Translations under genes and position numbers: made by a program
Shown here: positions 46,101 to 58,878 of the stretch, piece by piece
Numbering within the stretch: the stretch's first letter is position 1
Layout of the letters: every line of letters starts with the position of its first letter
Notes under the pieces: model-generated
The model's input: only the letters and a program-made list of their open reading frames with translations
The model's database searches: none
What the model was told of the DNA's origin: nothing
Assembly (NCBI GenBank): GCA_947683625.1
Contig: CANTUR010000417.1
Location: 186,001 to 250,000, forward strand
DNA: 64,000 bases
From: Mallotus nudiflorus
Lineage: Eukaryota; Streptophyta; Magnoliopsida; Malpighiales; Euphorbiaceae
Direction: 5' to 3'

Positions 46101-47126
46101 TGTTTAAAAGTTTATTTATTATATATTCTAAGTCTAAAATTTTTTTTATTCACATGCGAAACACTTAATGTTTATTAGTTATATCTACAATACATCAAAT
46201 TAGATAATCTAAAAGATTATGAACTTTATGATATTTAATAATTTTTTTATAAATTTTTAAAAAATATGTTAAAATATGTAAATTTTATGATTTTTTATAA
46301 ATGGTAAAAGTATATATTCAAATTGTTAAAAGATATAAAATTTGAAATTTCTTAAATAACTGTTGAAAGAGCAAGCTAAAATCGTAAAAACTTATCAAGT
46401 TTTGGATTTTTTAAGTAATTAAGCCTTGTTAAAATAATATAAATTTTTAATAGTAATGTTATATATTGAGAAATATAACATTCAACTAATAGTAATTAAC
46501 TCATAATAAATCAAGTTTAGTTGTATTTTTAATTTTGTTATAGATAAAAAATTATTTTAAAAATAAATTTATAATATTTTAAAAATAATAGATTAATTAG
46601 ATTAACTATAATATAAAATTAATTAGAATAATAATAGAGTATTAATGTGTATAAAATATGAAACTAGAGTATTAACGTGTATCAAATGTGAAACTCGTGT
46701 AGTTAAATATTAAAAAAATAGTTTATCCAAAAGGTGAAATCATGACTGAAATTATACTTATCCCATTATTTTATGTATTAACAAGAGCATAATTTTTTTT
46801 ATACTTTTCATTAAATTAAAAATTTTCAAGTAGTTAAATTTTTCTATGTAAAATCCACATATTTCATATCTGTTGAGATTTTTTGCTCTTTTTTACTACT
46901 ATATTGAAAACTCTTGTATATTTTTTAAAAACCTTTTTTTTTTTGAAAATTTTTTTTATGCTTTTAAATATTTTATAAAGTTTTTTTTCTTAATGGGGTG
47001 CAGTTTAGTTTGCTTATTTTATATTTATAATTTTTATAAATCAAATTGAATTCAATTAAAATTTTATTTTGTTTTGGTTCAGTTTGATTTTATATTTAAA
47101 ATTTCATTAAAATGAAATAATTAAAT
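43474..47126. repeat. Segment X, copy 2, left part
   Basis: Follows 31322-35024 closely, including the nested Mutator-like element, the degenerate repeats, (ATT)n at about 43877-43917, (AAT)n at 46068-46100 and the small TIR remnant (about 46195-46425). It is interrupted at 47127 by the full-length Tekay-type element. - strand frames such as 44592-44909 are low-complexity Phe/Lys strings and not genes. The long (AAT)n at 34478 of copy 1 is missing here. Confidence 0.9.
43552..44960. mobile_element. Mutator-like non-autonomous element, second copy
   Basis: Corresponds to 31387-32810. The left TSD is TTAAAAGTA (43543-43551), the right one TTAAAAATA (44961-44969), with one change since duplication. 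The right terminus is ATTCC in place of ATCCC. Confidence 0.8.
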
Positions 47127-50100
47127 TGTCACGACCCAAAACAGGGATCATGACTGGCGCTAGGAAACGGGAATTCTTTCGAATCTGGAACCCGTAGCAA
47201 ACCTAAAAATAAAATAAAACATGCAATAGTAATAATAACAGTATATAATGCAGCGGAAATAAAAAACCATAAATATAATAACATTTGCACCAATTGGATT
47301 TTAAATTAAGTACTCATCTCATATATATATAAACTCTTCTAATACAAATCCAGTTCAAATATAATACAACATCTCTTTAACAATTTAATGACTACTGCAG
47401 TATCTAGATAAAATAAAACTCAAGACTCAGAGAAGCAGTTTACATAAAGAAGCCAGGCGGAAGAAATCCGGCGTACAAGCCTGCTACTGAGGTCTGAAGA
47501 TGATGACTCTCCTGAAAAATTAGTCAATGGAGAGGAGTCAGACCTCACTGAGTGAATTAATATAATATATATACATGCATACTAAATGACAATGCGTACA
47601 GTTAACATTATATATCTAATATGTATATATACAGACAAAATCACACAGATGCTGTAAAATCATTTTATATATATTTTACTGAAAATCATCGTTTATGAAG
47701 GATCAAATAGAACCCTATAATATCGCAACCTCAAAACAGTGTTAGACAACACTCTAGCCATACAGGCTCACTTATTCCAAAATATGTTCACTTGATCTAT
47801 TTGGACAGTAGACTGGCCCCGAGACACTAAGTCAACCCGAGCTCCAGTAGTCTGACTGTCAGTGTGATTGGCCCCGAGACACTTGGTCAACCGAGCTCCA
47901 GCAATCACACTCCCAAATCATAGCATACATCAAATAATCATATTCAATCAACATCCACAAATAGTTAGTAATATAGCTTAAATGCTATAAGCGTACCGGT
48001 ACGTACTCGGTCCTAGTGCTGCCCACTAGGTAGCACGTTCTATTGATATCCTTCAATAATAAATATAAAACATTCATTCACAATTAATGATGCATGAATT
48101 TAAATAAAATAACAATATAAACCATATATTTACTGGAAATATACCAAAAGTAAACCAGGCATATTTTGAGTATATATACGTCAAATAAATCCAATCAAAT
48201 TACAGATTAAGCTAGAAATATATTTAAAAATATTTTAAATATAATTTATTAATAAAACATGCATATAATTTAATATATACCAAAAATAAACAAAAAATAA
48301 ATTAAAAATATACTTAAATATAAATCACATTATTTATGCATATTTAGTCAAAATAATACATACATTTCTAAAATCATGAATCCTAAACACATATATATAA
48401 AATAGTAACTCACACTTAGTGCGCTCCACGAGATGGATCCGATGGGCCTAGTCCACTAGGCCTCGGTCTCGATGCAACTAAACAAACAATAAGGACAGAA
48501 ATCAGAATAAACCTAACAGAAAGTCTTAGAAACTCGATCTACAATATTAAACACAGAAACAGGATTAGGGATCGACCGGACATCACGTTTTATGAGAATT
48601 CTACCAAAAATTCGGCAGAACCTCCCCTGTAAAATGGACATCTCTCTACTCAAAGAGTAGAGCCGACCCTGCAAAGAAACACACTTCGAAAAACAGGTAC
48701 AATAATCCATTCACAACCCCTCGGTCGGACTCCAAACTACAGTCCACAAATCGGGGTCCACAATCACAAAACAATATAGAAATATCAAAAATACCCTTAT
48801 ATCATAGAAATTCATTTTATACGTAGAAATTACATAATTAACCTTTAAAAACAGTAAAAATCGATAAAAACTCATTTTATTAGTAAAATCGTGTATTATA
48901 TATATAATTGAAAATAATTCACGAAAAATAGTTTTAATTAATTAAAAATACTAAATAATTTGTAGAAATAATTTTTATACCTTAAATAACTATTAAAAGC
49001 AATTAAATTACATTTTTAGTCAATTTAGGGTAAAATTATCAAAATACCCCTATATATGTAAATATACTAAAATTCATTCAAAAATTCACCAAAAATAGTA
49101 TAATTATCCAAAATTAATTTTATCAACATATTTATCAATAATATTAATAATTAAACTCAATTAACCAATTAATTTCAATTAAAAACATAATTAACCTAAT
49201 TTTTCAATAATTCCATAAACCTAAATAATTCAAAATAAATACATAGAAATTCATAAAAATTCCAAATAAATTCCTATAATTTATTTCAACACCTATAATT
49301 ATTATAAAACAAAATTTCATAATTTAATTAATTAATTTCCGAAAATTAGAAAATAATATTAAAATATTCAAAAATACCCAAAAATCAAAATAATCTCCAA
49401 AAATTCCACAAAAATTCACACATATAGATTAAGCTACTAGGATCAACATTTGTTAAGGAAATTTTCATGAATCAAACAATTCTAAGTTCAAAAAATCAAA
49501 AACCCTAAAATGGGCCGAATTGAAGATTTAGCTCAAACCTCATCAACCACTTGATTTCAGGCCAAAAGGAGCTTAGAATAGGGACCACCGGAGCTCAAGG
49601 AGTCGATGAAGACTGGTGGTGCGTGAAATGGTGGCCGGAATCATGGTCGACGGCGAAGGGCTCAACTTGCTACCATCGCGAATTCCGGGCATTCCAGCGG
49701 GCTTCCGGCGGTCTGGTCACATCGGAGAGGAAGAGGAAGGAAGGGGGAGGAGGTTGGCGGCAGCTGGTGGTGGCGAAGGGCGGTCCGGCGTACTGGAACG
49801 GGGAGGCGCAGTGAGGGTAGGTGTCGGGAGAGAAGAAGGGAGAGGGAGGGGGCAATTCGGTAATTTTCTAAAATTTTGATTTTTATAACATATTATATGT
49901 ATATATATATACTTTATACTATATATTAAAATAATATTAAATTACACACACATTAAATATACACCACACACTTATAATTTAATATTTTAATAATTTAATA
50001 CTAAATAAAATAATTAAATAACAATAAAACTAATAAATAAATAATAAAATTATAGGGTAATTAATTAAACACTAATTAAATAAATAAGTACACATATATA

Positions 50101-50369
50101 CATTATTTAGTATTTTAAAAATATGTATGAGTTCATGCAATTATGGAAATTCATTTAAAATAATTAAATATAAATAGTTTACGTATCAATTTTCCCGAAA
50201 ATACAAGTGCCGGGAAAATTTTACGTAAAGCACTTAAAATAATATTAAACAATTAAAATTAGCTTTAATTATATAACAGACTCATAAAAAATTCGTAAAT
50301 ATATACAAAATTATTAACACTGCATATCCCGATGCAGTATAAAAATATTTAAAAACACGGGATATTACA
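47127..50369 (-). repeat. 3' LTR of the full-length Tekay-type element
   Basis: 3243 bases, TGTAATATCCC...GGGTCGTGACA on the - strand. Same internal landmarks as 37807-41052: GC-rich block 49551-49855, acceptor TTTCTTTGCAG near 48671-48681, donor GTGAGTTA near 48408-48415, box at 47534-47558. The first donor-like site reads CCG|GTGGTCC here in place of GTGAGTG. Open frames in the GC block (49551-49879) and at 48513-48710 have no known domain. Confidence 0.93.
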
Positions 50370-50380
50370 GTCTTCCCCCC
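50370..50380 (-). other. Polypurine tract of the full-length element
   Basis: GGGGGGAAGAC on the - strand, adjoining the 3' LTR start. Confidence 0.85.
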
Positions 50381-50425
50381 TTACAAGAATTCGTCCCCGA
50401 ATTCCAAAAAGAAAAGATTACAGGA

Positions 50426-53400
50426 TTAGGAAGGGAAGAGATACGGGTAAGAAGCTTGTATCTCAGCTTCAGTCTCCCACGTATGCTCCTCAACTCTGTT
50501 GCTACGCCACAGAACCTTGACCATCGGAATCTGCTTCGAACGCAACTGTCAGACTTGATAATCTACGATCGCAACAGGTTCTTCCACAAATGTCAAATCT
50601 TCACTCACTTCTACACTGTCGGGCTGCAACACGTGTGAAGAGTCTGAGATATACTTCCTCAACATCGAGATATGAAATACTGGATGCACCTGTGACATAC
50701 TCGGAGGCAAATTCAACCGATATACAACAGTGCCAACTCTCTCCAGAATCTCAAACGGTCTGACATATCTCGATACCAACTTACCCTTCTTGCCAAATCT
50801 TATCACACCCTTCATCGAAGATACCTTCAGAAAAATAAAATCTCTAGCCTGAAACTCCACATCTCTGTGCCTAGGATCCGCATAACTCTTCTGCCTGCTA
50901 ACTGCGGTCTCTAATCTTCGCTTAATCACGATGAATTTCTCTGCAGCATCCTGAACCATCTCAGGTCCAATCAAAGCTCTTTCACCAATCTCATCCCAAC
51001 TCAAAGGGGATCTACACTTCCTTCCATACAGCGCCTCATACGGTGCCATACCAATATTGCTATGGTAGTTGTTATTATATGCAAACTCAACGAGTGGCAA
51101 ATGATCATCCCAGCTACCTCCCAAATCCAGGACACACATCCTCAACATATCTTCCAATGTCTGGATCGTCCTCTCAGACTGACCATTTGTCTGAGGATGA
51201 AAAGTAGTACTGAAGTCCAACCTAGTGCCCATCACTTCCTACAACTTCTGCTAAAAACGAGAAGTAAACACTGAACCTCTGTCTGATACAATGGACACGG
51301 GTACTCCATGAAGGCATACGATATATTTCACATACAACTTCGCCAATCTAGCTACAGAATAGGTGGCTTTCACAGGCAAAAAATGTGCAGACTTCGTCAA
51401 TCTATCTATAATCACCCAGATGGAATCGTATCCATCCTTCGAATGAGGTAAACCGACCATAAAATTCATAGTTATCCTTTCCCACTTCCACTCGGGAATA
51501 GGAAGAGGCTGAAGCTTCCCAGAAGGCTTCTGATGTTTAGCTTTCACTTGTTGACACATTAGGCACTTAGCAACATAATCAGCGACATCCTTCTTCAATC
51601 CATCCTACCAGTATAAATCTCTGATACTATGGTACATCTTAGTGACACCCGGATGTACGCTATAGGCTGTAGAATGTGCTTCCTCTAGGATCTCTTCTCT
51701 TAAATCATCCACATCAGGAACACAAAATCTACCACTGATCCATAACACACCATCATCATCAAGTGTGAAATCAGTGAACTTCCCTGCTCTGACATTCTCT
51801 GCAAGCTCTTCTAGAATAGAATCTCGGTTCTGAGCTGCTTTAATCTTATCCCTTAGTACAGATCGCACCTTAAATTGAGCTAGCAGTCCACCTGACCTAC
51901 TAATCTTCATCATCAGACCTTGATCCACCATCAGATGCAACTCCTGGATCAATGTTCTCCTCTCAACATTGATGTGAGTAAGACTGCCTGAGGACTTCCT
52001 ACTCAAGGCATCTGCTACTACATTAGCTTTACCCGGATGATATAAGATCTCACAGTCATAACCCTTCAACAATTCTAACCATCTTCTCTGCCTCATATTC
52101 AGATCTCGCTGCTGGAAAATGTACTTAAGGCTCTTGTGATCAGTAAATATCTCACAAGTCACCCCATACAAATAATGTCTCCAAATCTTTAAAGCAAAGA
52201 TCATTGCAGCCATCTCTAGGTCATGTGTAGGATAGTTCTGCTCATGCTTCTTCAACTGCCTTGAAGCATAGGCTATCACCCTACCATTCTGCATCAGCAC
52301 ACAACCAAGGCCAACTCGAGAGGCATCACAATAAACTGTGAACTTATCCACACTATTAGGCAAAGCCAACACTGGCGCTGTGGTCAACTTCTCCTTCAAT
52401 AACTGAAAACTATTCTCACAAGCTTCTGACCACTCAAATCTAACATTCTTCTGAGTCAAGCGAGTCATAGGGGCTGCTATTCTAGAGAAATCCTGCACAA
52501 ACAGCCTATAATACCCGACTAAACCCAGAAAACTTTGAATCTCTGTAATAGAAGTCGGTCTAGGCCACTCAGACACTGCCTCAATCTTCTGTGGATCAAC
52601 CTGGATACCTTCTTTAGACACCACGTGTTCAAGAAAAGAAACACTCTCCATCCAGAAATAACACTTCAAGAATTTAGCATAAAGCTGGTGATCTCTCAGT
52701 GTCTGCAGTATAATCCTCAAGTGATATACATGCTCCTCCATACTCCTAGAATAAACCAGTATATCATCGATGAAGACTACCACAAACTGATCCACATACG
52801 GTCTGAATACTCTGTTCATCAAGTCCATAAAAGCTGTTGGTGCATTAGTCAAACCAAAAGACATCACCAGAAACTCATAATGACCATATCGCATGCGGAA
52901 TGCCATCTTAGGAACATCGGCTTCACTAATCCGCAGCTGATGATAACCCGACCTCAGATCAATCTTAGAAAAGAATTGTGCACCCTGTAGCTGGTCAAAC
53001 AAGTCATCTATCCTCGAAAGAGGATACTTGTTCTTTACTGTCACCTTGTTCAACTCTCTGTAGTCAATGCACAGTCTCAGGGTACCATCCTTCTTCTTCA
53101 TAAACAGGACTGGTGCACCCTAAGGAGAAACACTAGGTTTGATGAAGCCCTTATCCAACAACTCTTGCAACTGCTCCTTCAACTCTTTCAACTTTTCAGG
53201 AGCCATTTTGTAGGGTGGCATAGATATAGGAGTAATACCTGGAACCACATCTATACAGAACTCAAACTCTCTATGAGGTGGTAAACCTGGCAACTCCTCA
53301 GGAAAAACATCAGGAAACTCACAAGCAACAGGAACATATGTGAGTGATAACTTCTCCACTGAAGTATCCCTGACTAATGCCAAATATCCCTGACAACCTT

Positions 53401-53860
53401 TCCTCAACATCTTCCTAACCGTAATAGCAGAAATAAGATTCTGAGGTGCTGAACTCCTATCACCAACAAACTTAAACTCTTCTTCATCAGGAATTCTGAA
53501 TGTCACCTCTTTATTCCAATAATCTACCACGGCATAGTGCTGAGATAACCAATCCATTCCTAAAATAACATCAAACTCCATCACATCCAACAAAATCAAG
53601 TCAGCGGGTAATTCTCTACCTCCCACGAGAACTGCACAATCGGAAAGAACAATATCGGTGTCCAAGGAATCGCTCAGAGGAGTGGCAACAGACAAAGGAA
53701 TAGCCATCCTCGAAGCTTGCCAACAAGATTTAGAAGCAAAAATGGGAGAAACAAACGAATGTGTGGCACCCGGATCAAACAAAACAAATGCATCCAGGTA
53801 ACAAACAGAAACAATACCTGCCATGACTGCATTAGATGTCTGAGCATCCTACTGAGTGAG
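50426..53860 (-). pseudogene. Tekay-type pol: protease, RT, RNase H, integrase, chromodomain
   Basis: Protease LFDPGATHSFVSP near 53770; RT from MKKKDGTLRLCIDYRELNK (53101) with FIDDILVYS near 52760; RNase H FTVYCDAS with an intact YPTHDLEMAA near 52230; integrase HPGVTKMYH near 51650, core GLPHSKDGYD near 51450, VSDRGSVF near 51275, NGQSERTIQ near 51190; chromodomain-like end HTWETEAEI..YPYLF; stop at 50426. Nonsense changes: Trp to TAG after TSVSP near 53110, Trp to TAG near 51602, Trp and Gln to TAG near 51240-51250, and Arg CGA to TGA near 50548. No frameshift was noticed. It makes the enzymes for reverse transcription and for integration towards chromatin marks read by the chromodomain; this copy would need several reversions. 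Confidence 0.94.
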
Positions 53861-55126
53861 ATGGAAAACTCTGGCCTGTCCTCGACCTCCTCTAGCACCT
53901 CTACCACGACTCTGCTGTGGAACAAGCTGAGTGGAACTCTGATGTTGGGCTGGTGGTAACTGAAATGGCATGGGTGCAACACTAGCAATCGACTACTGTG
54001 GGAATCGCAAAATATATGACTGCTGATACCCGAAGTAAGGACACGATCTGGCAAAATGGCTTGTCTGCCCGCATCTAAAGCATGTCAGTGGTGTCAGATA
54101 ACACGGTCCCTGATGGACTCCACCACAAGTCTGGCAAACACTGGCAGCTGATCCAGAACTACGACCACTGCTGCTGCTCGAAGCCCCTGACCCAAATTTA
54201 AACGATCTATGCTGACCTCCACGGCCATGTCTACTGCTCCGATGCACTCGCTGCTGCTGTCTCTGACTCTCCTGAGTCGGACCTCGCTGCTGACTACTCG
54301 AACCAACATGAAAACTCGAATACGGAGTAGCCTGCAATCCACTCGACTGAACTCCCAGCTGGTAATAATTAGGCATCGCTCCCTACCTAACTAGCCTCAA
54401 CTCGATCTCTTTGGCTAACTCAATCACAGACTCAAGAGTAAGGCCTGCTGTAGGCATATCAGCAAAAGCTGAACCCAAACCAGTAACGTAGGTAGTGATC
54501 GTAAAATACTGATCTCGCATCAGATCCTCTGCATATCTACCCAGTCGGAGAAACTCTTGGGTGTACTCCTCTACAGATCGATCACCACGAGAAATGCTCG
54601 TTAACCGAAGACGATAGCTCATACGGAGAGGCTCTGGACAGAATCTCCTCATAAACCGCTCTCGAAACTGAGCCCAAGTCATCATCATCATATAAGGCTG
54701 GATCATCTGAATGAACCAATCTAAAGCTGGTCCCTCAACAGAAAACTCGACGATCATGATCCGCTAGTACTCGGTGTGAGCAGTCCGAGTCCTAGTCTCA
54801 ATCGCGTGCAGAAAATCTAACGGATCAAAAGTCCCATTAAACGCAATCCTGCCAACTCGGGCATAGAATAAAGCTGCCTCAGGGTCAGACATACCCTGCT
54901 GATAGGCAGGCTGAACAACTGGAGGTACAGGAACATCAAACTCAGGCTCAACAGGCTCCTCGTCCTGTAACTCTCTCTGCCTACGGCGACCTGCCGCTCC
55001 TCGAGGTCTACCTCTGCCACGACCTTTACGTCTAACTGGCTGCTCAAGAGGTAAAACCTCATCCTGAAAAGACTTATCATCCTCGGCCTCAACGACCGGT
55101 GGAGCGACACACGCTCGCCTCCTCAT
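53861..55126 (-). pseudogene. Tekay-type gag
   Basis: Chosen start is ATG 55126-55124 (MRRRACVAPP), because the + strand copy has its ATG at the same place; an in-frame ATG 13 codons upstream exists but is not conserved. Order: acidic and Arg/Gly-rich N-terminus (RGRPRGAAGRRRQ), MSDPEAALFYARVGRIAF, gag core LDWFIQMIQPYMM (54710) to GLTLESVIELAKE (54440), Ser/Gln-rich linker, a second Cys pair (VCQTCGGVHQGPC), and knuckle CFRCGQTSHFARSCP near 54060-54085 in which the usual Gly before His is Ser. Stops: TAG near 54762, 54382, 53992 and 53848, all in place of Gln. Confidence 0.92.
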
Positions 55127-55309
55127 TCTGAAAAGACAACAGAACGATTCAAATAAAATAGACAACAGAGGAATAACGCAGGAAACTAAAGCAAGGAATA
55201 CTTATCAAGACGTACTCGAACCTAATTCACTGCAGTAGTTACCAAAAGAAAACACAACTCAGAAAACTAGGGCCACAACTCACACAACTAAGCCCTGACA
55301 CAAAACTCC

Positions 55310-55321
55310 GCTCTGATACCA
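55310..55321 (-). other. Primer-binding site of the full-length element
   Basis: TGGTATCAGAGC on the - strand, five bases from the end of the 5' LTR, complementary to initiator tRNA-Met. Confidence 0.92.
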
Positions 55322-55325
55322 ACTT

Positions 55326-58300
55326 TGTCAAGACCCAAAATAGGGGTCATGACCGGCGCTAGGGAACGGAAATTCTTTCGAATCCGAAACCCGTAGCAAG
55401 CCTAAAAATAAAATAAAACATGCAATAGTAATAATAACAGTATATAATGCAGCGGAAATAAAAACCATAAATATAATAACATTTGCACCAACTGGATTTA
55501 AATTAAGTACTCATCTCATATATATATAAACTCTTTTAATACAAATCCAGTTCAAATATAATACAACATCTCTTTAACAATTTAATGACTACTGCAGTGT
55601 CTAGATAAAATAAAACTCAAGACTCAGAGAAGCAGTTTACATAAAGAAGTCGGGGCGGAAGAAATCCGATGTACAGGCCTGCTATTGAGGTATGAAGATG
55701 ATGACTCTCCTGAAAAATTAGTCAACGGAGGGCAGTTAGACCTCACTGAGTGAATTACTATAATATATATACATGCATACTAAATGACAATGCATACAGT
55801 CAACAGTATATATCTAATATGTATATATACAGACAAATACACACAGATGCTGTAAAATCATTTTATATATATTTTACTGAAAATCATCGTTTATGAAGGA
55901 TCAAATAGAACCCTATCGCAACCTCAAAACAGTGTTAGACAACACTCTAGCAATACAGGCTCACTTATTCCAAAATATGTTCACTTGATCCATTTGGACA
56001 GTAGACTGGACCCGAGACACTAAGTCAACCGAGCTCCAGCAGTCTGATTGTCAGTGTGATTAACCCCGAGACACTTGGTCAACCGAGCTCCAGCAATCAC
56101 ACTCCCAAATCATATCATACATCAAATAATCATATCCAATCAACATCCATAAATGGTTAGTAATATAGCCTAAATGCTATAAGCGTACCGGTACGTACTC
56201 AGTCCTAGTGCTGCCCACTAGGTAGCATGTTCTATTGATATCCTTCGATAATAAATATAAAACATTCATTCACAATTAATGATGCATGAATTTAAATAAA
56301 ATAACAATATAAACCATATATATACTGGAAATATACCAAAAGTAAACCAGGTATATTTTGAGTATATATACATCAAATAAATCCAATCAAATTGTAGATT
56401 AAGCTAGAAATATATTTAAAAATATTTTAAATATAATTTATTAATAAAACATGCATATAATTTAATATATACCAAAAATAAACAAAAAATAAACTAAAAA
56501 TATACTTAAATACAAATCACATTATTTATGCATATTTAGTCAAAATAATACATACATTTCTAAAATCATGCATCCTAAACACATATATATAAAATAGTAA
56601 CTCACACTTAGTGCGCTCCACGAGATGGGTCCGACGGGCCTGGTCCACTAGGCCTTGGTCTCGACGCAACTAAACAAATAATAACGACAGAAATCAGAAT
56701 AAATCTAACAGAAAGTCCTAGAAACTCAATCTAAAATATTAAACACAGAAACAGGATTAGGGATCGATCGGACATCACGTTTTACGAGAATTCTACCAAA
56801 AATTCGACAGAACCTCCCCTGTAAAACGGACATCTCTCTACTCAAAGAGTAGAGCCGACCCTGCAAAGAAACACATTTTGAAAAATAGGTACAACAATCC
56901 ATTCACAACCCCTCGGTCGGACTCCAAACTACAGTCTACCGATCGGGGTCCACAATCACAAAACAATATAGAAATACCAAAAATACCCTTATATCATAGA
57001 AATTCATTTTATATGTAGAAATTACATAATTAACTTTTAAACACAGTAAAAACCGATAAAAACTCATTTTATTAGTAAAATTGTATATTATATATATAAT
57101 TGAAAATAATTCACGAAAAATAGTTTTAATTAATTAAAAATACTAAATAATTTGTAGAAATAATTTTTATACCTTAAATAACTATTAAAAGCAATTAAAT
57201 TACATTTTTAGTCAATTTAGGATAAAATTACCAAAATACCCCTATATATATAAATATACTAAAATTCATTCAAAAATTCACCAAAAATAGTATAATTATC
57301 CAAAATTAATTTTCTCAACATATTTATCAATAATATCAATAATTAAACTCAATTAACCAATTAATTTCAATTAAAAACATAATTAACCTAATTTTTCAAT
57401 AATTCCATAAACCTAAATAATTCAAAATAAATACATAGAAATTCATAAAAATTCCAAATAAATTCCTATAATTCATTTCAACACCTATAATTATTATAAA
57501 AAAAATTTCATAATTTAATTAATTAATTTCCGAAAATTAGAAAATAATATTAAAATATTCAAAAATACCCAAAAATCAAAATAATCTCCAAAAATTCCAC
57601 AAAAATTCACACATATAGATTAAGCTACTAGGATCAACATTTGTTAAGGAACTTTTCATGAATCAAACAATTCTAAGTTCAAAAAATCAAAAACCCTAAA
57701 ATGGCCGAATTAAAAATTTAGCTCAAACCTCATCAACCACTTGATTTCAGGCCAAAAGGAGCTTAGAATAGGGACCACCGGAGCTCAAGGAGTCGATGAA
57801 GACTGGTGGTGCGCGAAATGGTGGCCGGAATCGTGGTCGACGGCGAAGGGCTCAACTTGCTGCCATCGCGAATTCTGGACGTTCCAACGGGCTTCCGGCG
57901 GCCTGGTCACGTCGGAGAGGAAGAGGAAGGAAGGTGGAGGAGGTTGGCTGCAGCTGGTGGCGGCGAAGTGCGGTTCGGTGTACTGGAATGGGAGGCGCAG
58001 TGAGGGTAGGCGTCGGGAAGAAGAAGGGAGAGGGAGGGGGCAATTCGGTAATTTTCTAAAATTTTGATTTTTATAACATATTATATGTATATATATATAT
58101 ACTTTATACTATATATTAAAATAATATTAAATTACACACACATTAAATATACACCACACACTTATAATTTAATAATTTAATAAGTTAATACTAAATAAAA
58201 TTATTAAATAACAATAAAACTAATAAATAAATAATAAAATAATAGGATAAATAATTAAACACTAATTAAATAAATAAGTACACATATATACATTATTTAG

Positions 58301-58559
58301 TATTTTAAAAATATGTATGAGTTCATGCAATTATGGAAATTCATTTAAAATAATTAAATATAAATAATTTACATATCAATTTTTTTGAAAATGCAAGTTC
58401 CGGAAAAATTTTACGTAAAACACTTAAAATAATATTAAACAATTAAAATTAGCTTTAATTATATAACAGACTCATAAAAATTTCATAAATATATACAAAA
58501 TTATTAATACTGCATATCTCGAGGCAGTATAAAAATATTTAAAAATACGGGATATTATA
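55326..58559 (-). repeat. 5' LTR of the full-length Tekay-type element
   Basis: Partner of 47127-50369. The inner end reads TCTTGACA; the outer end TATAATATC has lost the canonical TGTAATATC by one transition. The GC-rich block is at 57741-58050. The conserved box at 55732-55756 has a mutated GGGCAGTTAGA end. Confidence 0.93.
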
Positions 58560-58564
58560 TAAAC

Positions 58565-58878
58565 AATTGAAATTTTTTTACTATAAATTTTTTTAATAGT
58601 TTAATAAAAATATTAAATAATTAATATTTATAAAAATTTAATTTGATTCTATCGATTTTATTTTTATCTAATTTTTTTCAGTACAATTCAATTCTAATTT
58701 TGCTTTATTTTAGTTTTGTTGCATTCAATTAATTCAGTTGACCGACAGAAAAAAACGAATGCACAGCCTAGTTATAGTTAGGTTGTCAGTATTAATATTT
58801 TTGCAAGGAATAGGACCCATCCAGCAAGGCATCAACTACCCAAATTATATACGTGTCGTTGTGATAAACAAACACATG
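58565..58878. repeat. Segment X, copy 2, right part
   Basis: Continues the match to X copy 1 (35025-35338), including the AATTCAGTTGACCGACAG stretch, and then runs past the point where copy 1 is broken. The frame at 58738 resembles the start of the frame at 35199 only because both are X sequence. Confidence 0.9.

Larger units (their letters stand above)
47127..58559 (-). mobile_element. Full-length Tekay/Del-type Ty3/gypsy chromovirus, 11.4 kb, inactive
   Basis: Reads right to left: 5' LTR 55326-58559, PBS, gag, protease-RT-RNase H-integrase-chromodomain, polypurine tract, 3' LTR 47127-50369. Flanks are TAAAT (47122-47126) and TAAAC (58560-58564), a TSD with one change. The empty site is preserved in X copy 1 at 35020-35024. 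LTR stretches compared by eye differ by roughly two to three changes per 100 bases, mostly transitions, so the insertion is moderately old. ORFs carry about ten nonsense codons and no obvious large deletion. Confidence 0.95.

Noticed and set aside
49551..49879. Several overlapping frames in the GC-rich block (also 57741-58067)
   Set aside because: All six frames are fairly open in this GC-rich LTR part, they differ between LTR copies, and no domain is visible; more likely an untranslated leader exon.
51062..52990. + strand frames at 51062-51274 and 52535-52990
   Set aside because: Antisense shadows of well-supported integrase and RT coding on the - strand.
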